From: Flavobacterium fluvii
Lineage (GTDB): Bacteria; Bacteroidota; Bacteroidia; Flavobacteriales; Flavobacteriaceae
DNA: 64,000 bases
Direction of reading: 5' to 3'
Assembly: GCF_900129545.1 (NCBI RefSeq)
Contig: NZ_FQWB01000006.1
Coordinates: 124,001-188,000, forward strand
This document shows, in pieces, positions 48,075-56,799 of this stretch. The notes beneath the pieces were generated by a model that saw only the letters and a program-made list of their open reading frames with translations, ran no database searches and had not been told where the DNA came from. Position numbers and translations under genes: made by a program. The first letter of the stretch is position 1; each line of letters opens with the position of its first letter.

Positions 48075-48134
48075 ATGTTATCAACTCAATTGCATCATCA
48101 TCATTTTCATTATTGCTCTCAAGCGATGTGTTAA
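48075..48134 (+). CDS. hisL: Histidine operon leader peptide
   Basis: A 19-codon reading frame from ATG 48075 to TAA 48132-48134 encodes MLSTQLHHHHFHYCSQAMC. Residues 7-10 and 12 are His, all CAT codons, five in six positions. It lies between the promoter and a terminator that precede hisG. This is the classical composition of an attenuation leader: ribosome stalling at the His run when charged tRNA-His is scarce would free the antiterminator. The peptide itself probably has no other role. The symbol hisL is given by function, as in enteric bacteria; homology is not implied. Confidence 0.9.
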   Translation: MLSTQLHHHHFHYCSQAMC

Positions 48135-48194
48135 TGGTATGCGTGTAAATCATCATATTTAAAAACCCGTTTGAGTCATCAAGCGGGTTTTTTA
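48118..48194 (+). terminator. Histidine attenuator: intrinsic terminator with alternative antiterminator
   Basis: The terminator stem is ACCCGTTTGA (48165-48174), loop gtca, TCAAGCGGGT (48179-48188), extended by A/T pairs and followed by a T run. The 5' arm's CGTTTGAG (48168-48175) can instead pair with CTCAAGCG at 48118-48125, inside the leader peptide. A ribosome at the leader stop would cover 48118-48125 and permit the terminator. A ribosome stalled at the His codons leaves that segment free and blocks the terminator. Confidence 0.85.
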
Positions 48195-48248
48195 TTTTAC
48201 ATCCGTTTATACTCAGGCAAAACAGTATAAAACTAAAACAAACAAAAA

Positions 48249-49106
48249 ATGAGTACTTTAAAAATTGCAATTCAAAAATCAGGACGCTTAAACGAAGAAA
48301 GTATCCAAATTCTAAAAGATTGTGGAATTTCCATCAACAATGGAAATGACCAATTGAAAGCCGAAGCAACCAATTTTCCTTTGGAAGTTTTGTACTTAAG
48401 AAATTCAGATATTCCACAATATTTAATTGATGGAGTGGTTGATATTGCTATTGTTGGTGATAATCTTTTGGTAGAAAAAGGAAAAAACATCAAAGTAATC
48501 CAGAAATTAGGCTTTTCTAAATGTAAAGTTTCCGTGGCCGTTCCAAAAACATTCGAATACAATTCTATCAAAGATTTGGAAGGAATGCGAATTGCGACTT
48601 CTTATCCCAATACCGTTATCGATTATTTTGCAACATTTGGAATGACCGTTGACATTCACCAAATCTCGGGTTCTGTTGAAATCGCTCCAAACATTGGGCT
48701 TGCCGACGGAATCGTGGACATCGTTTCCAGCGGAAGTACTTTATTCAAAAATAATTTGAAAGAAGTGGAAGTAATTTTCAAGAGTGAAGCCGTTTTGGCG
48801 GTTTCTCCAAAAGTTACTCCGGAAGTGCAATCCATTATCGATACACTTCAATTCAGAATCGAATCCGTTTTGAGAGCCAGAAAATCAAAATACATCTTGA
48901 TGAACGTTCCAAACGAAAAAATTGAAGAAATTGGCAAAATATTGCCGGTTTTGAAAAGTCTTACCGTTATGCCCTTGGCAGAAGAAGGTTGGAGCAGTGT
49001 TCATTCCGTAATCGACAAAGACACTTTTTGGGACGTTATCGACCAATTGAAGGAAGCTGGAGCCGAAGGAATTCTGGTTTGCCCAATCGAAAAAATGGTG
49101 CTTTAA
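48249..49106 (+). CDS. hisG: ATP phosphoribosyltransferase (long form)
   Basis: First enzyme of histidine synthesis, joining ATP and PRPP. The 285-residue protein is the long HisG_L type with a C-terminal regulatory (histidine-binding) domain, so no HisZ is needed. Visible motifs are KIAIQKSGRLNEESIQIL at the N-terminus, IAIVGDNLL, and VDIVSSGSTLFKNNL (PRPP-binding) near residue 165. It is the first structural gene after the attenuator and starts 55 bp after the terminator. Confidence 0.95.
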   Translation: MSTLKIAIQKSGRLNEESIQILKDCGISINNGNDQLKAEATNFPLEVLYLRNSDIPQYLIDGVVDIAIVGDNLLVEKGKNIKVIQKLGFSKCKVSVAVPKTFEYNSIKDLEGMRIATSYPNTVIDYFATFGMTVDIHQISGSVEIAPNIGLADGIVDIVSSGSTLFKNNLKEVEVIFKSEAVLAVSPKVTPEVQSIIDTLQFRIESVLRARKSKYILMNVPNEKIEEIGKILPVLKSLTVMPLAEEGWSSVHSVIDKDTFWDVIDQLKEAGAEGILVCPIEKMVL

Positions 49107-49138
49107 AAATATTGGAATTTATCTTAATGATATAAAAA

Positions 49139-50425
49139 ATGAACAAAATATTCAATCCAAAACCGGAAACTTGGTCTTCCATCTTAAAAAGACCAACTCA
49201 GACCATCGACGATATTGAAGTTACCGTAAAAGAGATTTTCAAGGAAATTCAAAAAAAAGGGGATGAGGCTGTTGCCAAATATACATCACTGTTTGACGGT
49301 GTTCTATTTGAAAACATAGAAGTTACGACATCAGAAATAGAGCAAGCCATTGCAACTATTCCAGAAGAATTGAAAATCGCCATTCAATTGGCAAAATCGA
49401 ACATAGAAAAATTTCATTTGGCTCAAAAAACGGCTAAAATAGAAGTAGAAACTGCTGAAGGTGTACAATGTTGGCAGGAAAAAAGACCTATTCAAAAAGT
49501 AGGTTTGTACATTCCAGGAGGAACAGCGCCTTTGTTTTCAACGGTTTTGATGCTTGCCGTTCCCGCAAATATCGCAGGTTGTAACGAAATTGTTCTGTGT
49601 TCGCCACCGGACAAAAGCGGAAACATCAATCCAGCCATTTTATATGCCGCCAATTTATGTGGTGTTACCAAAATATTAAAAGTGGGCGGAATTCAAGCCA
49701 TTGCAGGAATGACTTTTGGAACCAAATCAATTCCAAAAGTGTACAAGATTTTTGGACCCGGAAATCAGTTTGTGACGGTAGCGAAACAATTGGCAACCCA
49801 ATTTGGCGTGGCAATCGATATGCCGGCTGGCCCTTCTGAATTATTGATTGTGGCCGATGACACTGCTATTCCGGCTTTCATAGCTTCCGATTTGTTGTCG
49901 CAAGCAGAACACGGAACCGACAGTCAGGTAATCTTGGTTTCTACTTCCAAAGTATTGATTGATGAAGTGGAAGAAGAAGTTCAAAAACAACTGGAAGTTT
50001 TGCCAAGAAAAGCCATTGCCGAAAAAGCCATTGCCAATTCGAAATTGATTTTTGTCGAAAATGACAAAACTGCTTTGGAATTAATCGACGAATATGGGCC
50101 GGAACATTTTATTATTTGCACCAAAGACGAAAATTTTTATGTTCAAAATATAGGAAATGCAGGTTCGATTTTCATTGGAAATTATACGCCGGAAAGTGCC
50201 GGTGATTACGCTTCAGGAACCAATCATACTTTGCCAACCAACGGATATGCCAAGAATTACAGCGGCGTGAATTTGGATAGTTTTACAAAATCGATGACTT
50301 TTCAGAAAATATCTGAAAAAGGAATTCAAAATATTGGAAAAGCGATAGAAATTATGGCAGAAGCCGAAGGATTGCAGGCACACAAAAATGCAGTTACTTT
50401 GAGATTGAACAAGATTAGAGAGTAA
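49139..50425 (+). CDS. hisD: Histidinol dehydrogenase
   Basis: Two-step NAD-dependent oxidation of histidinol to histidine, the last step. The 428-residue protein shows LYIPGGTAPLFSTVLMLAVPA near residue 120, GPGNQFVTVAKQLA, the zinc/substrate segment DLLSQAEHGTDSQVIL near residue 255, and the C-terminal YGPEHFIICTKDE and SGTNHTLPTNGYAK. It is 32 bp after hisG. Confidence 0.95.
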   Translation: MNKIFNPKPETWSSILKRPTQTIDDIEVTVKEIFKEIQKKGDEAVAKYTSLFDGVLFENIEVTTSEIEQAIATIPEELKIAIQLAKSNIEKFHLAQKTAKIEVETAEGVQCWQEKRPIQKVGLYIPGGTAPLFSTVLMLAVPANIAGCNEIVLCSPPDKSGNINPAILYAANLCGVTKILKVGGIQAIAGMTFGTKSIPKVYKIFGPGNQFVTVAKQLATQFGVAIDMPAGPSELLIVADDTAIPAFIASDLLSQAEHGTDSQVILVSTSKVLIDEVEEEVQKQLEVLPRKAIAEKAIANSKLIFVENDKTALELIDEYGPEHFIICTKDENFYVQNIGNAGSIFIGNYTPESAGDYASGTNHTLPTNGYAKNYSGVNLDSFTKSMTFQKISEKGIQNIGKAIEIMAEAEGLQAHKNAVTLRLNKIRE

Positions 50426-50432
50426 AGAACAA

Positions 50433-50482
50433 AGAATATAGAGTTTAAGAGAATTAATGGACTGGTCTAAAGTCTATATTCT
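50433..50482. repeat. Inverted repeat in the hisD-hisC spacer
   Basis: AGAATATAGA (50433-50442) and TCTATATTCT (50473-50482) are exact complements. This may form a hairpin inside the operon transcript. Confidence 0.65.
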
Positions 50483-50518
50483 ATTCTCTTTTTCTATTTT
50501 CTCTTAAAAAAAGAAACT

Positions 50519-51559
50519 ATGAATTTCGATATAAATAATTTAGTCCGTGAAAACGTTAAGTCGATGAAGCCTTATTCTTCGGCACGTGACGAATTCGAGG
50601 ATTTTGACACGGCGGACATGATTTTCTTGGATGCCAACGAGAATCCGTTCCAAAATGGCGTGAATCGCTATCCGGATCCACAACAAAGCAACGTGAAAGT
50701 GGTTTTGGCAAAACAAAAAAACGTAAATCCAAACCAAATTTTATTAGGAAACGGAAGTGACGAAGTATTGGATTTGATTTTCAGGGCTTTTTGCGAACCA
50801 AAAATTGACAACATTATTTCATTGCCGCCAACTTACGGAATGTATGGCGTTTTGGCCAATATCAATGCCGTTGAAAATAGGGAAGTGTTGCTTTCGACAG
50901 ATTTTCAGCCACAAGTTGAGAAAATTTTAAATACTGTTGATGCCAATACTAAAATCATCTTTTTGTGTTCGCCAAATAATCCAACAGGGAATTCTTTTTC
51001 GGATGAAAGTGTAACTCAATTACTTCAGAATTTTAAAGGTTTGGTCGTGATTGACGAAGCCTATATCGACTTTTCGGATAAGGAAAGCTGGTTGGCTAAA
51101 ATAGACGAATATCCTAATTTGGTTATTACGCAAACACTTTCAAAAGCATACGGTTTGGCAGGAATTCGTTTGGGAATTTGCTATGGTTCAGCTGCTGTAA
51201 TTTCGGTTTTGAACAAAATAAAACCGCCTTACAACGTGAATGAATTGACGCAGTTGAGAGCTTTGGAAAGATTGAGTGATACTGAAAAAATAAAATCAGA
51301 AATAGCTTCCATTATTGCACAAAGAGAGGAATTACTTAAAGTGTTGGTTGATGTCAAATTTGTCGAAAAAATATATCCAACAGAAGCTAATTTCATCTTG
51401 ATAAAAGTGGATGACGCCAACAAAAGATACGACGAATTGATTGCCAAAGGAATCGTGATTCGAAACAGGACGACTCAGCCTTTATGTGAAAATACTTTAC
51501 GTTTGACTATTGGAACTAAAGAAGAAAATAAGAAATTAATTGAAGCATTAAAAGCTTAA
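50519..51559 (+). CDS. hisC: Histidinol-phosphate aminotransferase
   Basis: PLP-dependent transamination of imidazole acetol phosphate. The 346-residue class I/II aminotransferase has the PLP-phosphate region GNGSDEVLDLIFRAF, the CSPNNPTGNSF motif near residue 155, DEAYIDF, and the PLP Lys in TQTLSKAYGLAGIRLG near residue 210. The spacing to hisB is only 3 bp. Confidence 0.95.
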   Translation: MNFDINNLVRENVKSMKPYSSARDEFEDFDTADMIFLDANENPFQNGVNRYPDPQQSNVKVVLAKQKNVNPNQILLGNGSDEVLDLIFRAFCEPKIDNIISLPPTYGMYGVLANINAVENREVLLSTDFQPQVEKILNTVDANTKIIFLCSPNNPTGNSFSDESVTQLLQNFKGLVVIDEAYIDFSDKESWLAKIDEYPNLVITQTLSKAYGLAGIRLGICYGSAAVISVLNKIKPPYNVNELTQLRALERLSDTEKIKSEIASIIAQREELLKVLVDVKFVEKIYPTEANFILIKVDDANKRYDELIAKGIVIRNRTTQPLCENTLRLTIGTKEENKKLIEALKA

Positions 51560-51562
51560 AAA

Positions 51563-52699
51563 ATGAAAAAAATACTTTTTATAGACCGCGACGGAACAAT
51601 GGTGTTGGAACCAAATGACTATCAATTGGACAGTTTCGAAAAATTGGAATTCTATCCAAAAGCCTTTCAATATTTGGGAAAAATTGCTGCCGAATTGGAT
51701 TTTGAATTGGTTATGGTGACCAATCAGGACGGTTTGGGAACGGATTCCCATCCAGAAGACTACTTTTGGCCAGTGCATAATTTGGTAATGAAGGCTTTCG
51801 AAAATGAAGGCGTAGTTTTTAGCGAAGTCTTTATTGACAAAACGTTTCCACACGAAAATGTGCCAACCCGCAAGCCAGGAACTGCCATGTTGACGAAATA
51901 TATCAATAATCCGGCATACGATTTAGAAAATTCATTCGTAATAGGAGACAGAATAACTGATGTTGAATTGGCTAAAAATCTTGGTTCAAAAGCCATTTTT
52001 ATCAGCAAGGACGAAGAGCTGGGAAGTGATGAAATTTCGTCCAAAAGACACGAATTGGATGCCGTTATTGCTTTGCAAACCACGGAATGGAAAACGATTT
52101 ACGAGTTTTTGAAATTGGAAGAGCGTTCGGCTTCCATTATCAGAAAAACGAATGAAACGGATATTTACATCAATCTAAATCTGGACGGAACAGGAAAAAG
52201 CAAAATCGAAACCGGAATTGCTTTTTTCGACCATATGTTAGACCAAATTGCGCGTCACGGACAAATGGATCTGGAAATTATGGTAAAAGGAGATTTGGAA
52301 GTCGATGAACACCACACTATTGAAGACACGGCAATTGCATTGGGAGAAGTTTTTGCGAAAGCATTGGGAAACAAATTGGGAATCGAACGATATGGTTTTT
52401 GTTTGCCAATGGACGATTGTTTATCCCAAGTTGCGATTGATTTTGGAGGTAGAAATTGGTTGGTCTGGGAAACTGAATTCAAACGCGAAATGGTGGGCAA
52501 AATGCCAACAGAAATGTTTTATCATTTCTTCAAATCCTTTTCGGATGGGGCAAAAGCCAATATCAACATCAAAGCGGAAGGAACAAACGAACATCACAAA
52601 ATAGAAGCTATTTTCAAGGCATTCGCCAAAGCGATAAAAGTTGCAGTAAAACGTGATACGGAGAAAATGATTTTGCCATCAACAAAAGGGATGTTGTAA
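51563..52699 (+). CDS. hisB: Bifunctional histidinol-phosphatase and imidazoleglycerol-phosphate dehydratase
   Basis: A 378-residue fusion. Residues 1-~170 are a HAD phosphatase with DRDGTM (Asp8, Asp10), VTNQDG, a Cys/His zinc-like segment (CxH-like region [10 protein letters not shown]) and [12 protein letters not shown]. Residues ~185-378 are the IGP dehydratase with [33 protein letters not shown] and [26 protein letters not shown]. Both phosphatase and dehydratase steps are thus covered in this operon. Start is 3 bp after hisC. Confidence 0.95.
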   Translation: MKKILFIDRDGTMVLEPNDYQLDSFEKLEFYPKAFQYLGKIAAELDFELVMVTNQDGLGTDSHPEDYFWPVHNLVMKAFENEGVVFSEVFIDKTFPHENVPTRKPGTAMLTKYINNPAYDLENSFVIGDRITDVELAKNLGSKAIFISKDEELGSDEISSKRHELDAVIALQTTEWKTIYEFLKLEERSASIIRKTNETDIYINLNLDGTGKSKIETGIAFFDHMLDQIARHGQMDLEIMVKGDLEVDEHHTIEDTAIALGEVFAKALGNKLGIERYGFCLPMDDCLSQVAIDFGGRNWLVWETEFKREMVGKMPTEMFYHFFKSFSDGAKANINIKAEGTNEHHKIEAIFKAFAKAIKVAVKRDTEKMILPSTKGML

Positions 52700-52700
52700 T

Positions 52701-52753
52701 ATACGATTTACGAAGTTTGATATACGAATTGAAAATATCGCATATCGTAAATC
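52701..52753. repeat. Inverted repeat in the hisB-hisH spacer
   Basis: GATTTACG (52705-52712) pairs with CGTAAATC (52746-52753), with shorter TATACGA/ATATCG pieces between. Confidence 0.6.
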
Positions 52754-52769
52754 AAAAATCTAATATTTA

Positions 52770-53351
52770 ATGAAAATAGTAATCATAAATTACGGAGCAG
52801 GAAACATTCAAAGCATTATGTTTGCCATCGAAAGATTGGGATACAAAGCCGTTTTGAGCAACAATCCGGACGAAATAAAAGCTGCCGACAAAGTAATTTT
52901 TCCGGGAGTGGGAGAGGCGAGTTATGCCATGAAAATGCTTCAGGAAAGCGGTTTGGATGTTTTGATTCCAACATTGAAACAACCTGTTTTTGGAATTTGT
53001 TTGGGAATGCAATTGATGTGCAACCATTCCGAAGAAGGAGACACCAAAGGATTGGGGATTTTTGACGTGGATGTCGTAAAATTCACTTCGAAAGTGAAAG
53101 TGCCACAAATGGGCTGGAACAATATTTACAATCTAAAATCAGATTTGTTTAAAGGAATTGCCGAAAACGAATACATGTATTTGGTACATAGTTTTTACGC
53201 TCCTATTTGTGCCGAAACGATTGCCACAACCAATTACGAACTGGAATATTCATCGGCATTGGAAAATTATAATTTCTATGGAACTCAATTTCACCCCGAA
53301 AAAAGTGGAGATATTGGAGAGCAAATTCTTGGAAACTTTTTGAAGTTATAA
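52770..53351 (+). CDS. hisH: Imidazole glycerol phosphate synthase, glutaminase subunit
   Basis: Provides ammonia from glutamine to HisF. The 193-residue class I amidotransferase has the oxyanion motif PGVGEASYAM near residue 46, nucleophile Cys77 in FGICLGMQL, and the His-Glu pair in GTQFHPEKSGD near residue 175. The length is typical. Confidence 0.95.
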   Translation: MKIVIINYGAGNIQSIMFAIERLGYKAVLSNNPDEIKAADKVIFPGVGEASYAMKMLQESGLDVLIPTLKQPVFGICLGMQLMCNHSEEGDTKGLGIFDVDVVKFTSKVKVPQMGWNNIYNLKSDLFKGIAENEYMYLVHSFYAPICAETIATTNYELEYSSALENYNFYGTQFHPEKSGDIGEQILGNFLKL

Positions 53352-53391
53352 TATTTTCAATAGTAGTAATGTAATATTAAAAATCAGCGGA

Positions 53392-53420
53392 ATGAGATTG
53401 CTTCGTTCCTCGCAATGACA
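53392..53420 (-). repeat. Dispersed 29-bp repeat, copy B, reaching into hisA's upstream ATG
   Basis: Reverse complement of the repeat at 26138-26166 with about 26 of 29 identities. Its last bases, GCAATGACA, contribute an ATG at 53415 in frame with hisA. Confidence 0.8.
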
Positions 53421-53426
53421 AAAAAA

Positions 53427-54158
53427 ATGAGAATAATACCTGCAATAGACATCATCGAAGGAAAATGTGTTCGCTTGTCGAAAGGCGATTACAATACCAA
53501 AATCATATACAATGAAAATCCGTTGGAAGTGGCCAAATCATTCGAAGCCCACGGAATCGAATATTTGCATTTGGTGGATTTGGACGGAGCAAAATCGAGC
53601 AAAATTGTTAACTACAAAATATTGGAACAAATCGCTTCACAAACCAAACTGAAAATTGATTTTGGTGGTGGTTTAAAAGCAGATTCTGATTTAAAAATCG
53701 CTTTTGAATCGGGTGCAAACCAAATCACGGGTGGAAGTATCGCTGTCAAAAACAGGGCTATTTTCGAAAAATGGATTGCAGAATACGGTTCAGATAAAAT
53801 TATTTTGGGAGCTGATGCCAATAACGAAAAAGTGGCCGTTTCAGGGTGGCTGGAAGATTCGGATGAAGATTTAGTGCCATTTATTCAGGATTATCAAAAC
53901 AAAGGAATTCAGTATGTAATTTGTACAGATATTGCTAAAGACGGAATGCTGGAAGGACCAAGTTTTGATTTATATGCCAAGATTTTGAAACAAGCTGAAG
54001 GCCTTAAATTAATTGCTTCCGGAGGAATTTCTACTTTTGATGAATTACCAAAATTAGCCGAATTGGGCTGTGAAGGGACCATTATCGGAAAAGCGATTTA
54101 TGAAGGTAGAATTAGTTTAAAACAACTAGAAAATTATATTTTAGAAAATGCTAACTAA
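53427..54158 (+). CDS. hisA: ProFAR isomerase
   Basis: Isomerises the N-glycosylamine intermediate ahead of HisF/HisH. A 243-residue (beta/alpha)8 barrel from ATG 53427 ([22 protein letters not shown]). The ATG at 53415 inside a dispersed repeat would add MTKK. Catalytic Asp8 in PAIDI and Asp in [12 protein letters not shown] near residue 165 are visible. The 3' end overlaps hisF by 11 bp. Confidence 0.93.
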   Translation: MRIIPAIDIIEGKCVRLSKGDYNTKIIYNENPLEVAKSFEAHGIEYLHLVDLDGAKSSKIVNYKILEQIASQTKLKIDFGGGLKADSDLKIAFESGANQITGGSIAVKNRAIFEKWIAEYGSDKIILGADANNEKVAVSGWLEDSDEDLVPFIQDYQNKGIQYVICTDIAKDGMLEGPSFDLYAKILKQAEGLKLIASGGISTFDELPKLAELGCEGTIIGKAIYEGRISLKQLENYILENAN

Positions 54159-54903
54159 AAGAATAATCCCTTGCCTCGACATCAAAAACGGAAGAACCGT
54201 TAAAGGCGTTAATTTTGTGGACTTGCGAGATGCAGGCGATCCTGTGGAATTGGCTAAAATCTATTCGGATGAAGGTGCTGACGAATTGGTTTTTCTTGAT
54301 ATTTCAGCAACAGAAGAAAGAAGAAGAACCCTGGTTGATTTGGTTCGAAAAGTAGCTTCGACGATTAATATTCCATTTACCGTTGGTGGTGGAATTTCAG
54401 CAGTTTCAGATGTGGAAGTATTATTGCAAAACGGCGCAGATAAAGTTTCTATCAATTCATCGGCAGTAAAAAATCCGCAGTTGATTAATGATTTGGCACA
54501 AAAATTTGGTAGCCAATGTATAGTGGTAGCTATCGATGCCAAGCAAATTGATGGTGAATGGATTGTGCATTTGGTAGGAGGAAAAGTTCCAACTGAAATC
54601 AGATTATTTGATTGGGCACAAGAAGTAGAACAACGTGGAGCAGGAGAAATCCTTTTTACTTCGATGGATCACGACGGAACCAAAAATGGTTTTGCCAATG
54701 AAGCTTTGGCTAAATTGTCCGAATTAGTAAATATTCCGATAATTGCTTCGGGTGGAGCTGGAAATATTCAACATTTTGTGGATACCTTTGTGGACGGAAA
54801 AGCAGATGCAGCCTTGGCGGCAAGCGTGTTTCATTTCAAGGAAATTGAAATCAAGACATTGAAAAAAGAACTTAAAAATAACAATATAGAAGTCAGAATA
54901 TAA
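54148..54903 (+). CDS. hisF: Imidazole glycerol phosphate synthase, cyclase subunit
   Basis: Forms imidazole glycerol phosphate and AICAR with HisH. The 251-residue barrel begins [22 protein letters not shown] (catalytic Asp11) and has the second Asp in [13 protein letters not shown] near residue 172. The start lies inside hisA, indicating translational coupling. Confidence 0.96.
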   Translation: MLTKRIIPCLDIKNGRTVKGVNFVDLRDAGDPVELAKIYSDEGADELVFLDISATEERRRTLVDLVRKVASTINIPFTVGGGISAVSDVEVLLQNGADKVSINSSAVKNPQLINDLAQKFGSQCIVVAIDAKQIDGEWIVHLVGGKVPTEIRLFDWAQEVEQRGAGEILFTSMDHDGTKNGFANEALAKLSELVNIPIIASGGAGNIQHFVDTFVDGKADAALAASVFHFKEIEIKTLKKELKNNNIEVRI

Positions 54904-54930
54904 AGTCTGTACTCTAAAATCTAAAATAAA

Positions 54931-55527
54931 ATGAACATAGATATCAAAAGCGCACACGGTTTAATTCCAGCTATTATTCAGGATTCAGAAACCAAAAATG
55001 TTCTGATGTTGGGATATATGAACGAAGAATCGCTTCAAAAGACAATTGAAACAAAAAAAGTGACTTTTTTCAGCCGTTCCAAACAACGTCTTTGGACAAA
55101 AGGCGAGGAGAGCGGTAACTTCTTGGAATTGGTTGATATTAAAAATGATTGTGATGGTGACACCCTTTTAATTCAGGCAAAACCTGTTGGGCCAACTTGC
55201 CATACAGGTGCAGATACTTGCTGGCAGGAACCTAATAATCAAGAGTATGGGTTTATTTCAAATTTGGAAAAAACCATCAAAACACGCAGAGAAAATGCCG
55301 ATTCCGAGAAAAGCTATGTAGCTTCTTTATTTGAAAAAGGAATCAACAAGATTGCCCAAAAAGTAGGTGAGGAAGCTGTAGAAGTGGTTATTGAAGCCAA
55401 AGACAACAATGACCATTTGTTCTTGGATGAAAGCGCTGATTTACTTTTTCATTACTTGATTCTTTTGCAAGCCAAAGGGTTCCAATTGAATGATGTCGTG
55501 AATGTTTTAAAATCAAGGCAGAAGTAA
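54931..55527 (+). CDS. hisIE: Bifunctional phosphoribosyl-AMP cyclohydrolase / phosphoribosyl-ATP pyrophosphatase
   Basis: Second and third steps of the pathway in one 198-residue protein. The N-terminal HisI domain has MLGYMNEESLQKTIETKKVTFFSRSK and the zinc Cys in DCDGDTLLIQ and TCHTGADTCW. The C-terminal HisE domain has the MazG-like GEEAVEVVIEAKD near residue 150. It is the last gene of the operon. Confidence 0.95.
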   Translation: MNIDIKSAHGLIPAIIQDSETKNVLMLGYMNEESLQKTIETKKVTFFSRSKQRLWTKGEESGNFLELVDIKNDCDGDTLLIQAKPVGPTCHTGADTCWQEPNNQEYGFISNLEKTIKTRRENADSEKSYVASLFEKGINKIAQKVGEEAVEVVIEAKDNNDHLFLDESADLLFHYLILLQAKGFQLNDVVNVLKSRQK

Positions 55528-55554
55528 AATTATTTTTACTAAATTTTAGCCAAT

Positions 55555-55590
55555 AAAACCCAATAATAAAGCATTTATTATTGGGTTTTT
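55555..55590 (+). terminator. Terminator of the histidine operon
   Basis: AAAACCCAATAATAAA-gca-TTTATTATTGGGTTTT, a perfect 16-bp stem followed by Ts. Confidence 0.92.
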
Positions 55591-55656
55591 CTTTTTTCTT
55601 TTTTATCCAATATCAATCCACTATATTTACTTTTTTATTACAAATTTTGACACATA

Positions 55657-56784
55657 ATGCAAGAGATTAATTCAGTAAATACCTATTTTACCCCAGAAAA
55701 AAACAACACTAAAAAAGGACTTCAAATTATTTTAAATACGGATGAAGACGATGCCAGACCCGTTTACATTTCAGGAAATTTCAATAATTGGCATACACAA
55801 GACAACCGATTTTTGATGGAAAAAATCGATAATAATTTGTACCAATATGAATTTGCACTCGATTTTGATTATCCAGAAGAGCTTTTATACAAGTTTACCA
55901 AAGGCGATTGGAGCGCGGTCGAAATTGACGCCCACGGAAACCGTACCGAGAATCGTTCGACCAAAAAGCATACGGCAATCCAGAATGAACACGTGGCAAG
56001 ATGGAGAAGAAACTGGTTGCCGTTCAAACAATCTTTTTTACCGCAAGTGCAGTTGATTTCAGACGAATTTGAAATCCCCCAACTCAACAAAACCAGAAAA
56101 GTATGGGCTTTGCTTCCACACGATTATGATAAATCGGACGAAAGATATCCCGTGATGTATTTGCAGGATGCCCAAAATTTGTTCAATGAAGCGGCAGAAC
56201 ACGGCAATTGGGAAATCGATAAAAAACTGGCGGTAATGTCCGAATATAAAATCGGAAAAATTATCATCATCGGCATAGAACACGCAGAAGAAGATCGTGT
56301 AAAGGAATACAATGTGGGCGAAACCGTACTTGGAAATGGACAGGGCGAGAAATACATTTGTTTCGTTACGGAAACCTTGAAACCTTTTGTCGACAAAAAT
56401 TACAGAACAAAAAAAGAACGGGAGTTTACCGGAATAGGAGGTAGTTCCATGGGTGGATTGATTAGTTTTTTCAGTGGTTTGCGCTATCCTGAAGTGTACG
56501 GAAAATTGATGGTTTTCTCCCCTTCGTTATGGGTGGTTCCAAACCTAAAAATAGACTCCGATTTAACGAATACCGATGATACCAAGATTTATTTGTATGC
56601 CGGCGGTGCCGAAAGTGACACCATGATTGAAGAAGTAAAAAGTTTAAAAGACGATATTATTTCAAGCGAATTCGTGAAGGATAAAATGAAAATTAATTTG
56701 AGCATCAATATGCTGGGAAAACACAACGAAACCTATTGGAGTGACGAGTTTCCAAAAGCAATTGAGTGGCTTTTTTTTAATTGA
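55657..56784 (+). CDS. Esterase with N-terminal glycogen-binding-like domain
   Basis: A 375-residue cytoplasmic protein with no signal peptide. Residues ~20-105 look like a CBM48/AMPK-type carbohydrate-binding domain (ARPVYISGNFNNW, LYKFTKGDWSAVEID). Residues ~140-375 are an esterase-D/enterochelin-esterase-like alpha/beta hydrolase: nucleophile Ser264 in GGSSMGG, and probable catalytic His356 in LGKHNETYW. It may release acyl groups from a glycan or siderophore-type ester; no substrate can be assigned. It is followed closely (15 bp) by an aminopeptidase gene. Confidence 0.85.
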   Translation: MQEINSVNTYFTPEKNNTKKGLQIILNTDEDDARPVYISGNFNNWHTQDNRFLMEKIDNNLYQYEFALDFDYPEELLYKFTKGDWSAVEIDAHGNRTENRSTKKHTAIQNEHVARWRRNWLPFKQSFLPQVQLISDEFEIPQLNKTRKVWALLPHDYDKSDERYPVMYLQDAQNLFNEAAEHGNWEIDKKLAVMSEYKIGKIIIIGIEHAEEDRVKEYNVGETVLGNGQGEKYICFVTETLKPFVDKNYRTKKEREFTGIGGSSMGGLISFFSGLRYPEVYGKLMVFSPSLWVVPNLKIDSDLTNTDDTKIYLYAGGAESDTMIEEVKSLKDDIISSEFVKDKMKINLSINMLGKHNETYWSDEFPKAIEWLFFN

Positions 56785-56799
56785 AAATAAAATTAAAAA

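Noticed and set aside
48073..48270. Minus-strand reading frame of 65 codons across the hisG leader
   Set aside because: It is antisense to the leader peptide and attenuator, has no family resemblance, and its translation arises from the palindromic terminator and AT-rich sequence.
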